A DNA stretch of 64,000 nucleotides from Phymorhynchus buccinoides (GCA_017654935.2 CM065693.1:20065591-20129590), one strand, 5' to 3'. Shown: positions 1 through 12,600, numbered from the stretch's first letter. Made by a program: numbers and translations. The notes: generated by a model from the sequence alone, not told the origin.

Positions 1-176
1 TTTCTGGTCTGTGTCTGTCCTGCTCAGTGATGTCCCGAGGCCCATGCCCTAAGACATGGTTCTTTTGAAAATGAAAATGTCCTTTTGTGCCGCCTCTCAG
101 GACAGATGTCTGATTGAAATTGAATACTTGCGGACTTTGTGACCTTGGTTTCTGCAAGAGCAATCACATTTTATCC

Positions 177-1145
177 TTTTGTTTTTCTTGTTTCAGGACA
201 GGTTGTCATCAGTTTTCAATCAGTCGGGACATTTTGTCCTGTCTTGTTTCAGGACAGTTTTCCATCAGTCAGGTCATTTTGTCCTTTTTCTTGTTTCAGG
301 ACAGCTTGTCATCAGTTTTCCAGGACATTTTGTCCCTTTTCTTGTTTCAGGACAGTTTGTCATCAGTTTTCCATCCTCGGTCGGGACATTTTGTCCTTTT
401 TTCTTGTTTCAGGACAGTTTGTCATCAGTTTTTCATCGGCCAGGACATTTTGTCCTTTTTCTTTCAGGACAGTTTGTCATCAGTTTTCCATCCTGGGTCA
501 GGACATTTTGTCCTTTTTCTTGTTTCAGGACAGTTTGTCATCAGTTTTCCATCCTGGGTCAGGACATTTTGTCCTTTTTCTTGTTTCAGGACAGTTTGTC
601 ATCAGTTTTCCATCCTGGGTCAGGACATTTTGTCCTTTTTTCTTGCTTCAGGACAGTTTGTCATCAGTTTTCCATTGGTCAGGACATTTTGTCATTTTAG
701 TGTTTCAGGACAGATTGTAATCAGTTTTTCATCCTTGGTTGGGACATTTTGCCCTTTTTCTTGTTTCACGATAGTTTGTCATCAGTTTTTCAGGACATTT
801 TGTCCTTTTTCTTGTTTCAGGACAGTTTGTAATAAGTTTTTCATCGGCCAGGACATTTTGTCCTTTTTCTTGTTTCAGGACAGTTTGTCATCAGTTTTTC
901 ATCGGCCAGGACATTTTGTCCTTTTTCTTGTTTCAGGACAGTTTGTCATAAGTTTTTCATCGGCCAGGACATTTTGTCCTTTTTCTTGTTTCAGGACCGT
1001 TTGTCATCAGTTTTTCATCGGCCAGGACATTTTGTCCTTTTTCTTGTTTCAGGACCGTTTGTCATCAGTTTTTCATCGGCCAGGACATTTTGTCCTTTTT
1101 CTTGTTTCAGGACAGTTTGTGATCAGTTTTCCATCCTGGGTGCAT
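177..1145. repeat. 17-unit minisatellite, 47-62 bp period
   Basis: About 17 tandem units, each with a GTTTCAGGACAG-type core (near 190, 246, 293, 343, 405, 462, 521, 583, 645, 703, 764, 812, 871, 929, 988, 1046, 1104). Most units also carry AGGACATTTTGTCCT, a short perfect inverted repeat, and TTCTTGTTTCAG, which looks like a 3' splice site. Later units (from about 840) are more uniform and end in TCATCGGCC; middle units end in CATCCTGGGTC, suggesting two rounds of expansion. The long open frames across it exist only because the unit lacks stops. It lies upstream of the first FAN1 exon seen and may be in a FAN1 intron. Confidence 0.95.
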
Positions 1146-1672
1146 CACTGCCTGTTGGTTCCATGTTGTTTCAGTTCCATTACCCATGCATGCAAATAAA
1201 ACTTTGAAGTTAAGAAACTGACTTTATTTAGTTGTTGCAAAGAGAGGTACTCATTTCAATTTTTACTATGTTCTCTGTTTAATTTAAACACTTGAAAGTG
1301 TTTACTTCCAAAGAACAGAATGATTTGAAGTTTAGTCTTTTTTTCCTGTACTTCCATAGAGTTAGCGTTATGTATTACGAATCACTCATTTGGGGAAACC
1401 ATGCTCTGATTATGTGGCCTAACATAGGATGAAACATTAAAATGGGATCACTCACAATAATTTTTGGGGGTCCCAATTTCACCCTTTCTACAAACCAAAC
1501 TTGAACTATAGCAACTTTTTTTTTTCTACTCAAAATATCATCTATCTCAGAATAAAAATTCAGTCCATTCATTTTTTACTTACCATATTTCCACTGTATT
1601 TTTACCTGGAGAGCGCGTTGCAGCCAGAGATGCGCAACCCATTTATTTATTTTATTTTATTTGCTTGAGATT
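1146..1672. other. AT-rich non-coding stretch
   Basis: No coding signal. About 1605-1640 holds a fragment of the dispersed repeat that is fuller at 2925-3240 (shared CCTGGAGAGCGCGT core). The rest is AT-rich sequence with nothing recognised. Confidence 0.6.
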
Positions 1673-1719
1673 TTAACCCTTTCACCGCCAGCCATATGTC
1701 AGCCAAAAATTTCCATTAA

Positions 1720-1948
1720 CCCTTTCATCGCCAATGTCGCATTTTAGCACCACAATGGTTTAACACCCATGTCACTAAAAAGCATCAAATCAGGGCCTGT
1801 TATCTGAGGACCCTATTTTCTTAATGTTGGGAGTTAAGAATAGGCCTAATGTCACAGAGGAATTCCCAATATTGCAGATATTTTATTTTCTCTACTCAGT
1901 TAAGTTTAATGGTATTTTTTGGCTGAAAAGTGGCTGGCGGCGAAAGGG
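1720..1948. mobile_element. Nested family A MITE, first insert
   Basis: About 229 bp, starting CCCTTTCATCGCCAATG and ending GGCTGGCGGCGAAAGGG, flanked by TTAA on both sides inside the outer element. Its orientation is opposite to that of its host copy. Confidence 0.88.
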
Positions 1949-2107
1949 TTAAATTTACTTGGGTGGAGAACAAAATCCATCTCCAGTATTGGGGATTCTT
2001 ATGTGACATATATAAAATAAGGTCCATCCCTACTTCCCAAAACTGAGACAATAGGGTCTTGGGATAACAGACCCCAATTTGATGCCTTTTTGTAGCATAG
2101 GTGTTAA

Positions 2108-2345
2108 CCCGTTCATCGCCACTGTCGCCTCTTGGCACCACAATGATTTGACACCCATGCCACTAAAAGGCATCAAATGAGGGTCTGGTATCCAGTGACC
2201 TTATGTTCTTAATTTTGGGAGGTAAGGATAGGCCCTATTTCATGCATTTCACAGAGGAATCCCCAATATTGCAGACAGAATCTTTTCTGTACCCGGGTAA
2301 GTTTAATGGTAAATTTTGGCTGAGGAATGGCTAGTGTTGAAAGGG
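2108..2345. mobile_element. Nested family A MITE, second insert
   Basis: About 238 bp, starting CCCGTTCATCGCCACTG and ending GGCTAGTGTTGAAAGGG, flanked by TTAA at 2104-2107 and 2346-2349. More diverged at its right end than the first insert. Confidence 0.87.
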
Positions 2346-2395
2346 TTAAATCACTGTGGTGCTAAAATGCGACTTTGGCGGTGAAAGGGTTAAAA

Positions 2396-2672
2396 CAGAC
2401 CTGCCTACCCATATGATTTTTCTGTATTTTGTACACGATTTTGAGCCCCAGTACGGCAGTACGGTAAATGGAAAATTAATACGGTAAACATTTGAACTTA
2501 AGGTCTTCTAAGATTGGTCAAAATCGAGTGTTTTTCGTCATTTCGCATGGTGGTTTAATGTTCTGTAATGTTCCGTTTTTGGGTCTCCTTGCAAAATACA
2601 GAATTTTGAGAAAAAGTACGGAATATTATTTCGTGGAGTACCTAAAAAATAAATTGGGGGTAGGCAAGTCTC
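2396..2672. mobile_element. MITE with CAGACCTG ends, 6-bp target duplication
   Basis: 277 bp. The left end CAGACCTGCCTACCC is matched by the inverted right end GGGTAGGCAAGTCTC. Flanks are TTAAAA (2390-2395) and TTAAAG (2673-2678), a 6-bp duplication with one mismatch. The same end type occurs at 23311-23730 and 33776-34552. The right end is about 20-25 nt before the first FAN1 exon in the window. Confidence 0.8.
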
Positions 2673-2696
2673 TTAAAGCATCGTTGGTGCAGCAGG

Positions 2697-2924
2697 TGGG
2701 ATCAGCAGCTTCCAGAGTTCCTGCGTTACTACACGGCGGGCTCGGTGCTGGTGCGTCTGCTGAACCAGGGCATCGAGATCCTGCAGCGCCGCAAGGAGCA
2801 CGCGGGGGCCGTGGCCCTGACTCGGCAGCTGCTGGGCCAGAGTGTCTACAACGCTGACCTGCACGGGTACTGGTGGGACAGGCTGGCCATCAATCTGGAC
2901 GCGCATCTGAAACAACCGGAGCAG
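2697..2924 (+). CDS. FAN1: FAN1 exon A (TPR-like region)
   Basis: Encodes LPEFLRYYTAGSV, then GIEILQRR and GYWWDRLAINLDAHLK, the FAN1 helical repeat with its typical WWDRLA block. The donor at 2925 (CAG|GTTAGG) leaves phase 0. The exon start is not certain: AG acceptors at 2692, 2695 and 2705 are possible and the pyrimidine tract is poor, because a MITE end lies just upstream. Confidence 0.88.
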
Positions 2925-3141
2925 GTTAGGTTAGGTACATTGTAGTCAAAGAGGCGTCTGTGAAATTCGGGTTGCTCCCACCTGGAGAGCTTGTCGCAGC
3001 CAGAGGCGCGCCACCCAAGTTTTTTTTGCATGCGATTTTTGTGTGACTGATGAGGAAGGAAGGGAGGGGGGTAAATTTTGACCAAATGACAACTTTTTCG
3101 TTGCCACCGGGATTAACGTGTGCTAAGTGCATGGGCACATG

Positions 3142-3172
<31 letters not shown>

Positions 3173-6100
3173 TCCACGTTCAGACTGCAAGGCCTAGTGC
3201 AAAGTGAGAGGAAAAATCCCCTGTACCCAGGTGGGTGGAGTTGTTAAAGGTGGACCCTGATGGATGAGTCTTTGCCAGAAACACGTCGAGATCACCAGAA
3301 AGACAGCCTTTTCAAGGATCGGAACACCCGCTTTGCTCTGGTTGCGATTCCTCCTTGGCGGAGATGCCGGAGAGAGTAGCCAGTTTGGATAGGGTGGATG
3401 GAGGTCACTCATTGTGGTTGAAGCGTTTTCTTTTTTTTTGTAGTGCAGTAAAAAAAAATTGGATCTATTTCCTTTGTTGTGAGCGAAACTCCTTTTGATA
3501 AACAGTACAAAATTTTAAAAAATAAAAATAAAAAGGCTTGTATTGCGAAAATTTCATGCAAATGATTTGGCGGCCATTAGAAAAGAGATGGCACACGCCT
3601 TCTCTTTGGGTTGACTTCCAGCACCTCCGCCAAGGAGGAATCGCCGATTTGACTTCTAGGAAACCAGAGCAAAGTGAATGTTGCGATCTCTGTAAAGGGT
3701 GTTTTCCTGGTTATCTCGACGTGTTTCTTACAAAAACTAATCCATCAGGGTGCCCCTTTAAAGACCCACCACGCCGATGTGTAAAAATCAGCGTTTTCAT
3801 GTGCTTTCTCTCTCTCGCTGGTAAGAAAATCTTCCGAACAAGAGAGGGAAAATACACATAGACTCAGTGGGTCTTTCAGTTTGTTGTTTTCTTCTTCTTC
3901 TTCCTTTTTCCACACTCTCTCACATTTTGGTTTGTGTGAACTATAAGATGGACATTTCCAATAAGTGTTTAGTGTTAAGGTTTGATACTTCTTCTTCTGC
4001 GTTCCCAGGCCATATGGCTATAATGCGTGAGGTACGTATGTGTCCGGTTTTCAGTTTTCACTGGTCTCCCCGCTGCGTACAGCCGACACATTCCGATTTC
4101 GGAGGAGCTCAAAAGAGAAAAAATTTATGTTGAAGGTTTTGGGGTTTTTTTAAGGCAGGAGAATGGGCCAATAAGTCAGAAAGATAGTAGATGACAGCAA
4201 GCAAAGGAAAAGGGCAGAGTCAAAGAGAATGGCAGGTTAGAGGAAGTTACAAGCACAGAACTTCCAGAAGGCGGGGGAACTATTTTTACGAAAGACCCCC
4301 CGGTATCCCCACGGGGTGATGTTTGATGCAAAGATGTCTGGGTTTCTGTCTGACCTAGTGTATGGTGTACTGACACATTCATATCGCGTGCCTATGCATG
4401 TGAGTGCATGTGGAGTTGTTAAGGTTTAGCTGGTGGTGGTGGCAAGGGGGAGGGGGGGGGGGGGGTTAGAAGAGGGTGGGAGTGCATGAGGTTAGGGTGT
4501 GGTGGAGGTGGAGGTGATGTGGATGTTTGTGTGTGTCCCTAAAAATAGCCTAATGTTCTATATAAACCCTCAATGAAAGAAGTGATAGAGTATAAATTTG
4601 GTAAGACAAAATTATTTTGAGACAGCGAATATTTTGAGATAAAAACTAAAAGAGTTTTTGGCATAAGGATGATCAAATTGGGACAACAAAAAACCCATTG
4701 TGAATTATCCAATTTTTTCGTGTGTGGCATTCATTTTTGAGTTTGCTGGATTTAATTATGCTTTCAACAGATCACTGAGCGCTAGTTGATTGATTATTTG
4801 CAGTCTTTCAGACGAGTTATAAAGTTTTCGAACCTGCAAAAACTATCTTGTTCAAGTGCTATGCTCTTTATTAACAAGATCCTGTAATGGATCAAGGAGT
4901 GACACCAACAGCCCCCAGACTTCTGACCCAGTGTGGGTTGACGAAGGCCAGCAGTAAGCTGGCCGAACATTTCCCAAGTATGTTTTCTTTCCTTTCCTTT
5001 TTCTTTTCCTTTTAGTTTTGATTGACTCTGAGAAGGAACTACGCTTATCATGAACACACCAGAATCGGAAAGTGTATAGCAAAGATCCTGTAAATGTTGA
5101 AATAGATTGACAAAAGAATGCCAGAATTCTCCTCTCCTCACAGCTTAGGTAGTACAGTGGAACCTCCCTTATAAGACCTACAAAAAGCATACAAAATGAG
5201 GTCTTATAAGAGAGGGGTCTCATAAGGGAGGTAATTTTAATACTTACAAAGAAGGGCAATGTCTCAGAGAAGCAGGTCTTATATGGGAGGGAGTCTTATA
5301 ATGGGAGGTCTTATAAGGGAGGTTCCACTGTATTGCCTTTTGTTTTGTTTCTAGTGGGAGCTCTATGACTAGTGTTCCATTTCATGAAAGCAAGACCTTA
5401 CCGCCAATAACGATCATTTTCGTCTATATGCCTTTTTCTATTATCTGATTTAACAGTGTTTCATGAAGAAACAAACAGAATCAAATGTCACACTTTCAGC
5501 TGAAAATGCCTACTTAAAATAAAGAAAAAATGAAGTGGATGGTCAGACAGAAACAAATGTTACACTTTAACCTGAAAAGATCTACCTAAAAGGAAGAAAT
5601 AAATAAAATGGATATCACATACTGAGAGCCTCAGACAGAAGAAGGCAATCGTCAAAAATGTTCATTATGTGAGGCAAGGTCTTGTTTTCAGAAAAAAAGA
5701 AAACACCCTTATTTTTTTTAATACGATGATGGAATTACAATCATAGTTTTAAAGGCATGCTTTAAGCAAACAAAACAGTGATCAGTGAAGGGCCATTTAT
5801 AAGCCGCGAGGCTTAGGCTTGAGCCAGTCCCTCACTATTGAATCTTGTTTTTTGTTATCTGTTGATGAATAATTGATTGTAAAGCGCTTTGGGCTCATCT
5901 GAGGTAAAGCGCTATATAAATGTACTGTTATTATTATTATTATTATACTATGCTATACTATACTATGCTATGCTATGCTATACTATACTATACTATACTA
6001 TACTATACTATACTATACTATGCTATACTATGCTATACCATACTATACTATACTATGCTATACTATGCTATGCTATGCTATACTATACTATACTATACTA

Positions 6101-9100
6101 TACTATACTATACTATACTATACTATACTATATTATACTATACTATACTATGCCCTTTGGGGAAAGTGTTTTCCAATTGTGTTCCATTCACTGTTGTGTT
6201 CAGGCGTTGCAAGCCATACAGGATGGACTGGCAGACCCCCTGGTAAGGGTGGGCCATCGCCTGTCACTGTTCTTACGGGCTGAAACCATCTGCAGCAAAC
6301 CAAAGTCTCCCTTCAGTCACCGCCTCAAGTCCTTTAGCCATGAACCATTGGTCCAACTTCCTAAGGTTTGGCTGATTGGTTATTTTAATTGTGTATGTGT
6401 GTGTGTGCGTGTGTGTGTGTGTGTGTGCGTGTGCGTATGTGCGTGCGCGCATGTGTGTGTGTGTGTGTGTGTGTGCTTGGTTTTACATATTTAATTGTAA
6501 CATTTTCTCAGTATATGTGTGTGCGCGTGTGTCCATATGTTCCATATTAAATTTACATTCTGTAAATGGATTATTGTATGTATTTTGTTATGCATTTTTT
6601 GTTGTTGCTATTATTGTTTATCCTCCATGCATCCAAAGGGATCAAAGGATTCAAGTTGCTTAATTCTTGATCCTTGTTTGTGTGTGTGTATGATGTGTTG
6701 ATATGGTACGAGTATGCGTGTGTGTGTGTGTGTGTGTGTGTGCGTGTGTGTGTGTGTGTTTTAGGGGTGGGGGGTTGTGTTTTGCCCCACACCCTGCCAG
6801 GCACTGCTGGAATCATACAAGTTTTAAATATGTCTGAGGAGGTGGGACATGTGTTGGTATAAATGTGTATGCACACATGTATGCGTGTGTGTTGGTGTAT
6901 GTGTAGGAGTGCGTCTGAGAAAAAGAGAGAATCTGAGGGAGAGACTGATACATGATGATGTCATCTGATTTTGTTACCATTGTTTTCTCTTATATTGGTT
7001 GTCCATCCATGTGCATGCTTTCGTTGTTGTTGGATTGCGTCTTGTGCAAACCCAAAACGATTTCCTTTGTATTATGATGCATTGGCTAATTAACCCTTTC
7101 ACCGCCAAAGTCGCATTTTAGCACCATAGTGATTTAATACCTATTTCACTAAAAGGCATCAAATTGGGGTCTATTATCCAAAGACCCTATTGTCTTAGTT
7201 TTGGGAAGTATGGGTAGACCTTATTTTATACGTGTCACAGAAGAATCTCCAATACTGCAGATGGATTTTGTTCTCTACCCAGGAAATTTAATGGACATTT
7301 TTTTGGCTGAAAAATGGCTGGCAGCGAAAGGGTTAAAGAATCTTGAATATGTTGGTGAAAGCGTTGTGTGATAACTGATCTGCCTTTCTGTTGTGTTTCT
7401 GTTCAACAGACATTTGTGGAGGGTCGCGTTTTGCCTCACTCTCTACCGGGCTCTCGCTACCAGTTCATCACAGAGGGGCTGGGAGGCGGGGGAGGGGAGG
7501 GGGAGGAGGTGACCATGTGCAACGTGGAGCAGATTGTTCTGGACCACTACAAGGTCCACGGATTCCCTCAAGGTTTGTCTCTCACAGCTGTTACATTCCA
7601 CACAAAATCAAGCTATTTAGTTAAAAGACTGAATCTAGAAATCTTAGATAAAAACTGCACCTAGCTTTTGTTTGTAAAAATATTTTGGCTGTATGTTCTT
7701 CGTTGTATTTTTAATATATTTCTTCAGATTTATGGTAAAAACTTATTTTTGTTGAGCAGTACCATACAACATATTTAGTGGAAGATGTTCTTGGACAATA
7801 CACAAACATAAATAAAATTTCCCTCAAGTGAAAATCTAGCAATATCAACTGAATACAACTAATATAGTCACAAACTGCAACATATTCTTTACTCTTATTT
7901 AGCAAAAATTGGTTATGGTAAACTAAAGTTCGCTTGAAAAAACTTCTGAATGTATAGATAAACTAAATGATCCTCCCGAAACAGTTGTGCTCTGAATAGA
8001 GTGAGAGAGGGGGTGGGGGTTGTTGCTGTTGTCCTACCCTGGCTAAAAAACTCCAGGGATCATGCGAACAGCTGAAGCACTTGAACACTATGGTACAAAT
8101 GCACCAGCTAGGGATGAGAACATTACGTGAGTGACCGTTTTGTTTTTTATTACCCCGCCACGTGGGCAGCCACACTCTGACTTCGGAGGGTTTTGGAGAC
8201 TGACGATGTTATGCTAGGATCTTGTCATGGCTGAAGACAATCCCTGCATAACTATGCAGAAATGGCTAAAGACAATCCCTGCATAACTATGCAGAACGTA
8301 ACAACATTTTGATGCAGTCTTGGTGTTCTAGCCTATGTCAATTTGTCTGACACAGCCTTAAGCCAAGGCGAAGGGGTGGGGGGTGAAGGAGATAGAGAAG
8401 GGAGAGAGAGAGATGAAAGCAAATGAGAAAAAAACAATGGGGAAAAGGTTGGTTTGGTGGTGTTTGCAATGTTCTGGGAGCCCATTGTTGTGGTGGGAGC
8501 TGTTGCTGATTGAAATGTTAAATGTTCTTGTTTTCTTGGGTTTTTTTTGCTGTCCCATCTTCAGGGCCGTACAGTGGCGTTGCTCCCACGCTGCTCATTC
8601 AGAGTCCCAACTCGCAGCCACACCCTGGCTTGTCAGGTCGCAGAATCTGAAAGCTGCAGTTCTGGAAGGGTCTGTGGTGTCTACCCTGTTCTGTCTATTT
8701 CTGGTATGCCTTGTATGTACATGTATTACGAGTGAGCCTTACAGGCTTTGCCTGTCGCTGTTCCAGGGATCCATGCGGAAGGGTCTGTGGTGTCCAGCCT
8801 GTTCTGTCTGTATTTCTGGGATGCCCTGTGTGTGTGTGTGCAAGATCAGAAAAATTGTACTACGGGTGAGCCTTGCAGGCTTTGCCTCTTGCTGTTCCAG
8901 GGATCCATGCGGAAGGGTCTGTGGTGTCCAGCCTGTTCTGCCTGTATTTCTGGGAGATCCTGTTCATGGAGGTGGAGGATGCCTTCCACAGCCCCTACCA
9001 GACCTGCCCCCTGGACCTGCACACCGACGCCTTCTACCAGCGACGGCAGACCGCCGTCCACCAGAGGCTGGCTGCCATTGAAAGTAGCGACGAACAGGTC

Positions 9101-9632
9101 AGCGGGTAGGGGGAGTTACTGTGATGCCGTCACATTACACGCCTATTAATTACGTCACTTTGCATTCGCCTAAGAACTAATCTAATAGATCTAATAGAGA
9201 AATGTTGATAGTTCAAATCTAGGCTTCCTTTTAGGTTAGGTTAGGTGCATTATAGTCACAGAGGCGTCTCTGTGAAATTCGGGTTGCTCCCACCTGGAGA
9301 GCGCGTCACAGCCAGTTATCAAACTGTCAGTGATCACAATATGTTCCATGTGCATCTTGTAGGTTTTGGGGTGGGGTTTTTTGACAGCCTTATTCTTCCT
9401 TCCTTCTGATAGAGATCATGTTGAGAGTTCAAATCTAGGCTTCCTTTATTCCCTTCTATCAAACTGTCAGTGATCACAATTCTTTCCATGTGCATCTTGT
9501 AGTTTTTTTGTTTTTTTTTGACAGCCTTATTCTTCCTTCTGATAGAGAAATCAAGTCGAGAGTTCAACTCTATGCTTCCTTTATTCCCTTCCATCAAACT
9601 GTCAGTGATCACAATACTTCCCATGTGCATCT

Positions 9633-9680
<48 letters not shown>

Positions 9681-12600
9681 GGGACTGGCTCATAAGCCTA
9701 GGCCTCGCGGCCTATCAAGTGTCCCCTTCATTCTTTTTGTACATCTTGTAGTGTTTTTGTGTGGGTTATTTTGTGGGGCAGCCTTATTCTTCCTTTCTTC
9801 CATATAGTAACCAGTCACTGTTGACTATTCTGTTAGATGGAAAGGGTCAAATGTGCATTGTTTAGGAAAACCGTTTTGTTTACAGCATTCATTTCTTGTA
9901 ATATAATGGGAAACTAAAAATGTAATCCCCTGAAGATGGAGTATGGCTGCCCATGTGGCGGGGCCCTTTAAAAGCAGCCATGCACGTAATCTTCCCACCC
10001 AAGGCCATGCGAAATGTTCACATGGCACTGGGTGTGCCCACAGAGTGTTTAAGCTGGGGAACAAAAACAACTAGAGCATTAAGACGCTAAATCGTCAACC
10101 GTGCAGCAGCGTTTTCGGCTCCAGTGACCTTGACCTTTGACCCATGACCTTCATTATCGAACTTGGCCTAGATCTCTCCATTACCTACCCGCATGCAAAA
10201 TTTGAGCATCCTAAGTCCATCCGTTCAAATGCTAGAGAGGATACATACATAGTCCGCCTCAGACACGAGTGAAAACATTACCAATCCGCTCTCTGCGATC
10301 GCGGTTGGTAACAACTAAAAATGTAAATCTGGTTTGAATTGATATTTACCTCCCCACCCCCTTTAAGCAAAAATCGAATTATGACAATTACCGTAAACCA
10401 TTCTCAAAGTCGTAAAAAAGATACAGGTCAACCATCAACTTATTGTGATGTTTACCCGTTTGTCTGAAGGCGTGCTAAACAGCGACACAAACAGTGTGTT
10501 CTGTGAGGGAGGTCTGGAAAGGGGAGGCAAGTGCTTGCTTTTGTTTCTGCGTCAGGTTTGTTTGTACTGCTTTGTGTGAGAGGGGTTCCTCCCAGGGTGG
10601 GGGTGGGGTGGGGGGTATGCATGAGTCTGTGTAATAGTTGTTGTTTTTTTCTTTCTTTTTGTTTTCTAAATCTTTGTAAAGCGCTGTGAGGATGGCTTGC
10701 CGTCGAACAGAGCTATATAAGTTTCATTTATTATTATTATTATCATATGTGTTGTTGCTGGTTTGTGTCATTCTTAACTCCTTGACTGCCACCAAGGTAT
10801 TACGTACTGACCTGATGACATCACTGATGATGTCATCAGATGAAGAGGAATAACCCTGATATGCTGGCTTTTGCTCTAGCATAATAATCAAGAGAGTAAT
10901 ATCCCCACACCATTTTGCTAGATTGGCTCTATCAGTTGTCTTTTTCATGTCATGATTTTCCCAATTATTTTTTCTTTAATTTTCTCTGGCAGTCAAGGGG
11001 TTAAATACTATTTCTGTTATCTAATTGTTGATGAATAATTGATTGTAAAACACTTTGGGCTCATTTGAGGTGAAGCGCTATATAAATGCACTATTATATT
11101 ATTATTATTATTACAGTGGAACCTCCCTTATAAGACCTTCAAAAATCATCCCAAATGAGGTCTTATAAGGGAGGGGTCTTATAAGGGAGGTAATTTTAAT
11201 ACTTGCAAAGAAGGGCAATGTCTCAGGGAAGTAGGTCTTATGTGGGAGGGAGTCTTATAATGCAGGCATGGTAGACCTCCGCGAATGGCGGAAAATCCGT
11301 GAAACAGTTTGAAACAAAATTATTAAAAAATGCATTGAAATGGCATGAAAAAGTGACAATTTCACTCTCATATATTGAATTGTTTTCGGCCCCCTGTACC
11401 CCCGGCCATTTTCCTTGAAAACCACTTTGCCCCCACTACCATGCCTGATAATGGGAGGTCTTATAAGGGAGGTTCCACTGTATTCTGATTGTCCAGGCCC
11501 TGCACTCCATGCTGGCGGACACCTGGGAGAAGCAGCACGGAGTGATGTGTACCGGCATCAACTGGGACAGGTTCACCTCTGTCGGAGAAGTGCAGGTCGG
11601 TTGTGCAGTTTAACCCCACCCAACGGCCACCCCTGTTCCGCGGACACCTCATAATCCGGACAGTTTCACTCGGTCTGCAGGGCTCCCAATCGTCCGGCAA
11701 AACAAGAGGTCCCAGGGATTCCTTCGCTTACAGTATAGAGGGTCCCAGTGGCATTGCGGATTCTAAACAGAATTTTTCTAATGCATCCGTGGGACCCCCT
11801 GCACATTCTTTTATAATTTTAGTGCTTCATAGACCCCCAAATGGGGGTCCCTGGGAGCCCTGCAGTCTCTTAACCCCTTGACTGCCACCAACGTATTACT
11901 GTCCTGATGACATCACTGATGATGTCATCAGATGAAGAGGAATAACCCTGATGTGCTGGCTTTTGCTCTGACATAATCAAGAGAGTAATTAATGTCCCCA
12001 GACCATTTACCATTGGCTCTCTATCAGTTGTCTTTTTCATGTCATGATTTTGTCTTTAATTTCCCTGGCAGTCAAGGGGTTAAGCCTTGGCATAACATCA
12101 TCAGTCTCAGAAACCCCCATGAAGACGCAGTGTGGCTGCCCACATGGCGGGGTAATCAAAAACGTTCACACACGTAACGTTCTCATCCCTAGCTGATGCA
12201 CTTGTACCATAGTGTTCAAGTGCTTCCACTGTTGGGATGATACCTGGAGATGCCGGGGGGCGTCTTTCGTACAAATAGTTCCCCCATCTTCTGTAAATTC
12301 TGTGCTTTAACTTCCTCTAATCTGTCACTCTCTTTGACTCTGCCTTTTCCTTACTGTTATCTGCTATCTTACTGGTCCATTCTCCTGCCTTTTTATTTAT
12401 ATAAATTCTTAGAAAGATTTCTTCAGCCAAATTCAGACATGCTGGGCCTAACTGTTTCTTAGTTAGGCACATAACGGCAGCATGACGCATCTACACTCAT
12501 ATGACAGGAAACTGTCTGAGCGAACGAAGAAGAATAAGAATCCCTGGAGTCTTTTAGCCAGGGTAACAACGTGGTTGTGGTTTGCAGGGTCTGGTCAGTT

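Larger units (their letters stand above)
1673..2393. mobile_element. piggyBac-like MITE (family A) split by two sister copies
   Basis: The outer element starts TTAACCCTTTCACCGCCA and ends TGGCGGTGAAAGGGTTAA. It is interrupted twice by members of the same family, at 1720-1948 and 2108-2345. Each insert lies exactly at an internal TTAA of the outer element and is flanked by a TTAA on both sides (1716-1719/1949-1952 and 2104-2107/2346-2349). Removing the inserts restores the order seen in undisturbed copies at 14430 and 57709. TTAA target sites and CCCT-type ends are typical of piggyBac non-autonomous elements; no transposase is encoded here. Confidence 0.9.

Noticed and set aside
177..1145. CRISPR-like repeat array
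   Set aside because: No unique spacers; units are contiguous and variable in length, in a eukaryotic genome.
114..1199. 361-residue open frame and overlapping frames near the window start
   Set aside because: Produced by the stop-free minisatellite; all three frames are open and the peptide is a Phe/Ser repeat.
2925..2940. Telomere-like TTAGG repeats
   Set aside because: Only two units, and they are part of a dispersed repeat also seen at 9229.
5889..6494. 201-residue open frame over the TATAC repeat
   Set aside because: Low-complexity microsatellite translation that runs into the true FAN1 exon B.
8563..8645. Possible extra FAN1 exon after TTCAG at 8563
   Set aside because: CAG|GGCCGTACAG could accept phase 1, but the frame does not resemble FAN1 and the exon C to D junction is already seamless.
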